From assembly GCF_016406125.1 (NCBI RefSeq), contig NZ_CP066339.1, forward strand, positions 868,001 to 932,000: a DNA stretch of 64,000 nucleotides. Reading direction: 5' to 3'. Each line of letters opens with the position of its first letter. Positions within the stretch are counted from its first letter, which is position 1. The position numbers and the translations under genes are program-made. Under the pieces are notes generated by a model that worked only from the letters and a program-made list of their open reading frames with translations, searched no databases and was not told where the DNA came from. This DNA comes from Alicyclobacillus sp. SO9 (GTDB lineage: Bacteria > Bacillota > Bacilli > Alicyclobacillales > Alicyclobacillaceae). Positions 60,447-64,000 of the stretch are shown one piece after another.

Positions 60447-61609
60447 TTGACCCGAATTTGGAACTGGCGAGGGCCACGTGCGAGCTGCTGAGCCCCAAAG
60501 GAGACGCGTTCCCTACAGTTGAATTGAAAGGTGTCCTACGTATCCAGAAACAACAGGGGCATGTGGACGCTATTCTCCTGGATGTGGATGCCACGGAGGA
60601 CCTGTCTGGGACTGTGGAACGGCTTCACCGGGTCTATCCTACGGCACTGCTGTACGTAACAGGGGAACGGATCCCGGTGAGTTTATGGGGCCCGCTCGTC
60701 GAGCTGGGTGTACGGGATTTGGTGTCCCATCCCTTGACGGCACGCAGAATCGCACAACTGGTGGGCTTTGACTTTGAATCGATAAAGCAAGAGGTTACAC
60801 CGCAAACACAAGGGCCCCCGGACACAGCCATGTCTGCCGTTGCTGCACGACGACAATTGGATCACAAACCCACGTATTCCCGTGTCATCTGCGTGACCAG
60901 TCCGAAAGGCGGCGAGGGGCGAACGACCCTCGTCACGCATTTGGCCAGTCACTATGCGAAGCATGGCCCTGTGGTCATTATTGATGCGGATGCGCAGGGG
61001 GACATCGCCAATGCGTTCCGGTTGGATGTATCTCATACCATCGCTGAAATTGATAGCGTGAAATCTGAGAAAGCGTATCTGGATACGCTCCTGGCGATGG
61101 ACAAAGAAACTGGCATTCGAATCCTCCCGAGCCCCGTAGGGGAAAGGATGAATCATATCTCCCGCAAGCAGCTGGAGCGGGCGATCATCGAATACCGTCG
61201 TTTCTATCCGGTCATCCTGATTGATTTGCCGCAAGGGTTCTTGCCCCTGCATCGGACAGCACTGGACTTTGCCACACAGTACATTTGTGTGGTGACCCCG
61301 GATACAAAACGCTATCAGCGCGTTGAAGAATATGTTCGGAAGTTGAGAACAGAAGGGGGAGAGCCAGGTGTGTCTGCTGTGGAATTTGTGCTGAACTATA
61401 ACAAACCCTATAGCAAAATAGAGGACCGGCCTGTACGTGCCTTGTTACAAGGGTATAAGGTGACCGGGTTGCCATACGACAGAAGCCTCATGCAACGGAT
61501 TGTTGGCAAGAAGCTGTTCAAGGCGTGCAAGGTCCTGGAGGATGAGCAGGTCGATGTTGTCTCTCAAGTCGTGCAACCGAAGAAGAAGTGGAGGGGGAAA
61601 CGTGCATAA
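60422..61609 (+). CDS. CpaE/TadZ-like ParA-superfamily ATPase
   Basis: A 395-aa protein. Residues 1-115 form an atypical receiver domain (FIVIDPNLELARATCELL, DAILLDVDATEDLSG), then a linker, then a MinD/ParA ATPase domain with the deviant Walker A SPKGGEGRTTLVTHLA (about 160-175), VVIIDADAQGDIANAF, and YPVILIDLPQGFLPL (Walker B-like). In Tad/Flp pili such proteins place the assembly machine at the membrane or pole. GTG 60422 has GGGAGGG; the stop overlaps the next start (GTGCATAA). Confidence 0.8.
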   Translation: MERPTFIVIDPNLELARATCELLSPKGDAFPTVELKGVLRIQKQQGHVDAILLDVDATEDLSGTVERLHRVYPTALLYVTGERIPVSLWGPLVELGVRDLVSHPLTARRIAQLVGFDFESIKQEVTPQTQGPPDTAMSAVAARRQLDHKPTYSRVICVTSPKGGEGRTTLVTHLASHYAKHGPVVIIDADAQGDIANAFRLDVSHTIAEIDSVKSEKAYLDTLLAMDKETGIRILPSPVGERMNHISRKQLERAIIEYRRFYPVILIDLPQGFLPLHRTALDFATQYICVVTPDTKRYQRVEEYVRKLRTEGGEPGVSAVEFVLNYNKPYSKIEDRPVRALLQGYKVTGLPYDRSLMQRIVGKKLFKACKVLEDEQVDVVSQVVQPKKKWRGKRA

Positions 61610-62197
61610 GACAACAGGTGTTCTCGTCGGGATCATTGGTGTGGTGGGCCTTGGAACGGGTATCTTGGGCAGAGACAGGTTTTCAATGCAAAGCATCTCA
61701 CGCCCGTGGTCGTGGCGGTTCGAAATGTATCGCCGTATCAAAAAATCACCCATGCAGATGTACGGATAGAGAATCGTGCCCTCGTGAACTTGAACACGCG
61801 TCCAGAGACCAAGACAACGAACGTGATTGGACAGTACACCCGTACGGGGTTGGTTGCAGGAGAGATGGTCTTTCCAGGGACGGTATCTCACAAGTCTGTA
61901 TTTATGCGTTTATCTACCAATGAACGAGCTGTTGCCATTGCACTCAATAATTCGGGATTTAGCATCCAAGACCTTCGACCGGGCATGCATGTAGACCTGG
62001 TAGGTGCAACGCAAGGGGCTCATAGTGGCACAAGTGGCGGTATCATTGCCTCTGACGTACGGATCCTGCAAGTGATCACAGCGAATTCTACCGCGCCAAA
62101 CAAGATTATCGTCGCTGTGCCAGTAAGTGATGCGACGGCTGCCTCACAGGCTGCCATAGATGGAAATGTACGTGTGGATGTCGTACCGAAAGGGTAG
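61602..62197 (+). pseudogene. CpaB/RcpC-like pilus protein with a frameshift
   Basis: The gene starts at GTG 61602 (GGAGGGGG upstream), encoding a short leader and membrane helix (TTGVLVGIIGVVGLGTGIL). The frame is lost at 61680-61683, a TTTT run: restoring one T would join GRDRF directly to FNAKHLTPVVVAVRNVSPYQKITHADV in the next frame. That is the SAF-type domain of CpaB, which continues to 62197 (NERAVAIALNN, LRPGMHVDLV, DVRILQVITAN). It is one base short, by mutation, sequencing error, or slippage. Confidence 0.75.
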
Positions 62198-62291
62198 GTG
62201 AGAGGTGACATCTATCATAATTATCTAAAAATAAGAATATGCGGCATTTTAAGTGTGAGAAATTGTAAATTTCGGTAGGGGGCATATTGTC

Positions 62292-63269
62292 ATGAAGCGT
62301 TGGAATGGTGTAGCGGTGGTATTGGGGATTGTGGGTCTGATATCCGGGTGTGGCACGCAGGCAGCATCCAGCCAGGCGAAAAACAATGTGACATCACGTG
62401 CTGCTATCAGTGCTGTGACAAACACTGCTGGTATGCAGAAGACTGAAGACCAGTACTTGCACGGCATGATGTATGCCACGCTCAACAAGGCCACATCTCA
62501 ATCTCAGACAAAGGGCTCGACGAAGTCTACACCCAGCAAATCACCAGCCAAGCCGTCCTCTTCGAAATCTACTGACATGCATACGTCAAGGACAACCACG
62601 ACTGCGCCAGCACAAACGAAAACCAGCAGCTCGTCAAGTTCGGGTCATCATAGCAGTGGTACAAGCACTGCAACGACCAAACCGACGTCACCGTCTTCAA
62701 GCGGGTCCAAGACAGCTACGTCGACACAGAGTACCTCTTCGAGTCCGTCCAATCATACAACATCATCGTCGGGAACGAAGACTACGACGAAGAGTACCAG
62801 TGGGGGAAGTACGTCAAAGACCAGTTCAATGCCGACGAACACGAAGCCCAAGACTTCCGGTGAAGATGTGTGGGCTACGAATTATCTTAATAGCGATCCC
62901 ATGCCTTATTCGGGAAAGAAAATATCTTATTTTGACAATTTAACGTCCGATATGGCTAAAGGTACGAAGTCACAATCAGCAGTGAAAACAGCACTGAATA
63001 GCCTAACTCCTTGGGAAGATACTCTTAGCGGTACAACCCAAAAATGGGCTGTAAGTGAAGAGCGAACATGGGTTAAGAATTTCTCTAGCATACCGAACAC
63101 TCAAGTTGGTATAAACAATTGGTTTTCCAACAGAACACTTCCTGTAGCCACTAATCCAGAATCTTGCTATTGGCATTACTATGTCTGGTATAACGCAACC
63201 ACTAAAAAATATACTCTTGCTTTCTTAGAGATTGGATTAGAAGCACCGAAGGTCTCAACGGGTGCCTAA
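62292..63269 (+). CDS. Ser/Thr-rich lipoprotein of unknown function
   Basis: A 325-aa lipoprotein. A signal peptide ends in the lipobox LISGC (Cys near residue 20). Residues about 70-190 are an extremely Ser/Thr/Lys-rich stalk, followed by a globular C-terminal domain (about 195-325) with SYFDNLTSDMAKG, WVKNFSSIPNTQVGIN and CYWHYYVWYN. Stalk plus domain suggests a surface-exposed lipoprotein reaching through the wall. I do not recognise the domain. It follows the pilus-like genes after about 95 bases; GTAGGGGG lies upstream of the ATG. Confidence 0.75.
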   Translation: MKRWNGVAVVLGIVGLISGCGTQAASSQAKNNVTSRAAISAVTNTAGMQKTEDQYLHGMMYATLNKATSQSQTKGSTKSTPSKSPAKPSSSKSTDMHTSRTTTTAPAQTKTSSSSSSGHHSSGTSTATTKPTSPSSSGSKTATSTQSTSSSPSNHTTSSSGTKTTTKSTSGGSTSKTSSMPTNTKPKTSGEDVWATNYLNSDPMPYSGKKISYFDNLTSDMAKGTKSQSAVKTALNSLTPWEDTLSGTTQKWAVSEERTWVKNFSSIPNTQVGINNWFSNRTLPVATNPESCYWHYYVWYNATTKKYTLAFLEIGLEAPKVSTGA

Positions 63270-63304
63270 TTCACTCCAGAGTCTCTGCGTAAGGGGCGAT
63301 AAAC

Positions 63305-64000
63305 GTGAAATGGTCTCGCATTCTACTGGGAGTATTAAGTTTACCTCTGTCTGTCGTGGCTTTTAGTACACTTCATCCGAATGTGGCACGTGCAGCGAAC
63401 ACGCGCTCAATTAAGGTTGATGAAGGTAGTATTTCAAGAAGTATGACTTACCAAAGCTCTATCACAGATTCCTACTCCACTGCGAGTTGGGGGGAATATT
63501 CATCGACATACAACTACAATCAGGGTGGCTATCAAGGTACTCTACATGCTACATCTGTAACTCTGAAACCAAGGAATGACATCACTAATCGTAGCACTAC
63601 GCTGAGACACACTATTCAGAAAGGACCATATTACTCAGGTACAGATGCTAACTTCCCTGATACTTACGAAATGTCTTATACAGATTCTGCGAGTGGAATG
63701 CATGGCACCTATAGTCTTGGTAAATCTGGTTCTCCGTACAAGGTATCTGGATCTCAATCCGAACAGAAATCTTATTCCTACGGTGCGACGAAGTATGTTG
63801 GTAGTATTGTAAAAGGTAGTAATGGGTATCCGGTAGAGTTGAGCATTTGGGGTTATCCTATCATCGGATGGCTAGCGAACAGTGCTACGTTGTATCGAGG
63901 TGACGGTAGGGGTCCATTTAGGTACAGTAACAGTCCTCAGTGGGTACATGACTACTACGGCCCTAACGGGTCGCCTAATTACTATGGTCAATGGCCTGAC
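63305..64000 (+). CDS. Secreted protein, cut off by the window end
   Basis: An open frame of 232 codons from GTG 63305 (AAGGGGCG upstream) running to the last base. It encodes a signal peptide (KWSRILLGVLSLPLSVVAFS, cleavage near VARAA) and a mature part rich in Ser, Tyr, Thr and Gly (SYSTASWGEYSSTYNY, SYTDSASGMHGTYSLG). No family recognised. It follows the Ser/Thr-rich lipoprotein by 35 bases and probably belongs to the same surface operon. The C-terminus is not visible. Confidence 0.7.
   Translation, partial: MKWSRILLGVLSLPLSVVAFSTLHPNVARAANTRSIKVDEGSISRSMTYQSSITDSYSTASWGEYSSTYNYNQGGYQGTLHATSVTLKPRNDITNRSTTLRHTIQKGPYYSGTDANFPDTYEMSYTDSASGMHGTYSLGKSGSPYKVSGSQSEQKSYSYGATKYVGSIVKGSNGYPVELSIWGYPIIGWLANSATLYRGDGRGPFRYSNSPQWVHDYYGPNGSPNYYGQWPD

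Overview
The window reads as DNA from an endospore-forming member of the Bacillota. It carries two loci for GerA/GerB/GerC-type spore-germinant receptors, Gram-positive Shine-Dalgarno sequences, many TTG/GTG starts, and a cobalamin gene set with an alpha-ribazole-kinase-like enzyme of the kind known from Geobacillus and Listeria. Moderate GC would fit Alicyclobacillaceae or a relative, but that placement is inference. No rRNA, tRNA or CRISPR array was seen.

Layout. (1) 0.27-3.0 kb, minus strand: nucleotidyltransferase, GNAT acetyltransferase, Nudix hydrolase and a four-helix membrane protein. (2) 3.7-7.6 kb, plus: a surface operon of two WxL-like proteins around a DUF916-type WxL-binding protein; the second WxL-like protein has a large carbohydrate-binding-like region inserted in it. 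(3) 7.7-10.9 kb, plus: an operon of a zinc-finger/SWIM/amidoligase protein, a cysteine-motif protein, an XRE regulator and a gamma-glutamylcyclotransferase-like protein. This is a candidate peptide-modification system. (4) 11.35-15.8 kb: an intact gerA-gerC-gerB operon (minus) with a divergent small membrane protein gene. (5) 16.5-21.7 kb: a serine resolvase, a tandemly duplicated pair of small genes (one copy split by a complete IS110-family element), and a cluster of strong palindromes. (6) 22.0-29.2 kb, plus: a Gram-positive conjugation-type type IV secretion operon (TcpC, YdjM-like, a ConC/VirB2-like small protein, TcpE, VirB4, VirB6), with VirB6 split over two frames. No relaxase or coupling protein is in view.

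(7) 29.3-37.8 kb: an IS110 relic, then a sugar locus: GH13_18 phosphorylase (minus), and divergently a LacI regulator, a binding protein, two permeases and glycerate kinase. Together these suggest import and phosphorolysis of 2-O-alpha-glucosylglycerate. (8) 38.0-52.2 kb: two cobalamin riboswitches heading a late-B12 and cobinamide-salvage cluster (CbiA, CobQ, CblS-like kinase, NCS1 permease, CobC-like phosphatases, adenosyltransferase, CbiZ, BtuF, CobU, CbiB, CobS, CobD). (9) 52.6-58.3 kb: a decay zone of pseudogenes around a second ger locus whose gerB is broken and whose divergent small membrane gene is frameshifted. (10) 58.4-64.0 kb, plus: a Tad/Flp-pilus-like set (prepilin peptidase, mini site-2-protease-like protein, two TadZ/CpaE-like proteins, a frameshifted CpaB), a Ser/Thr-rich lipoprotein and a secreted protein cut by the window end.

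Blocks 2, 3, 5, 6 and 10 are linked by a short recurring element: TTGTCATGC followed in most copies by a C-rich/G-rich hairpin. It appears six times, always on the plus strand just before a gene or operon of these accessory blocks, and never before the germination, sugar or cobalamin genes. It may mark a common regulon of one mobile element, or the accessory gene set of a plasmid, now interleaved with chromosomal-type cargo.
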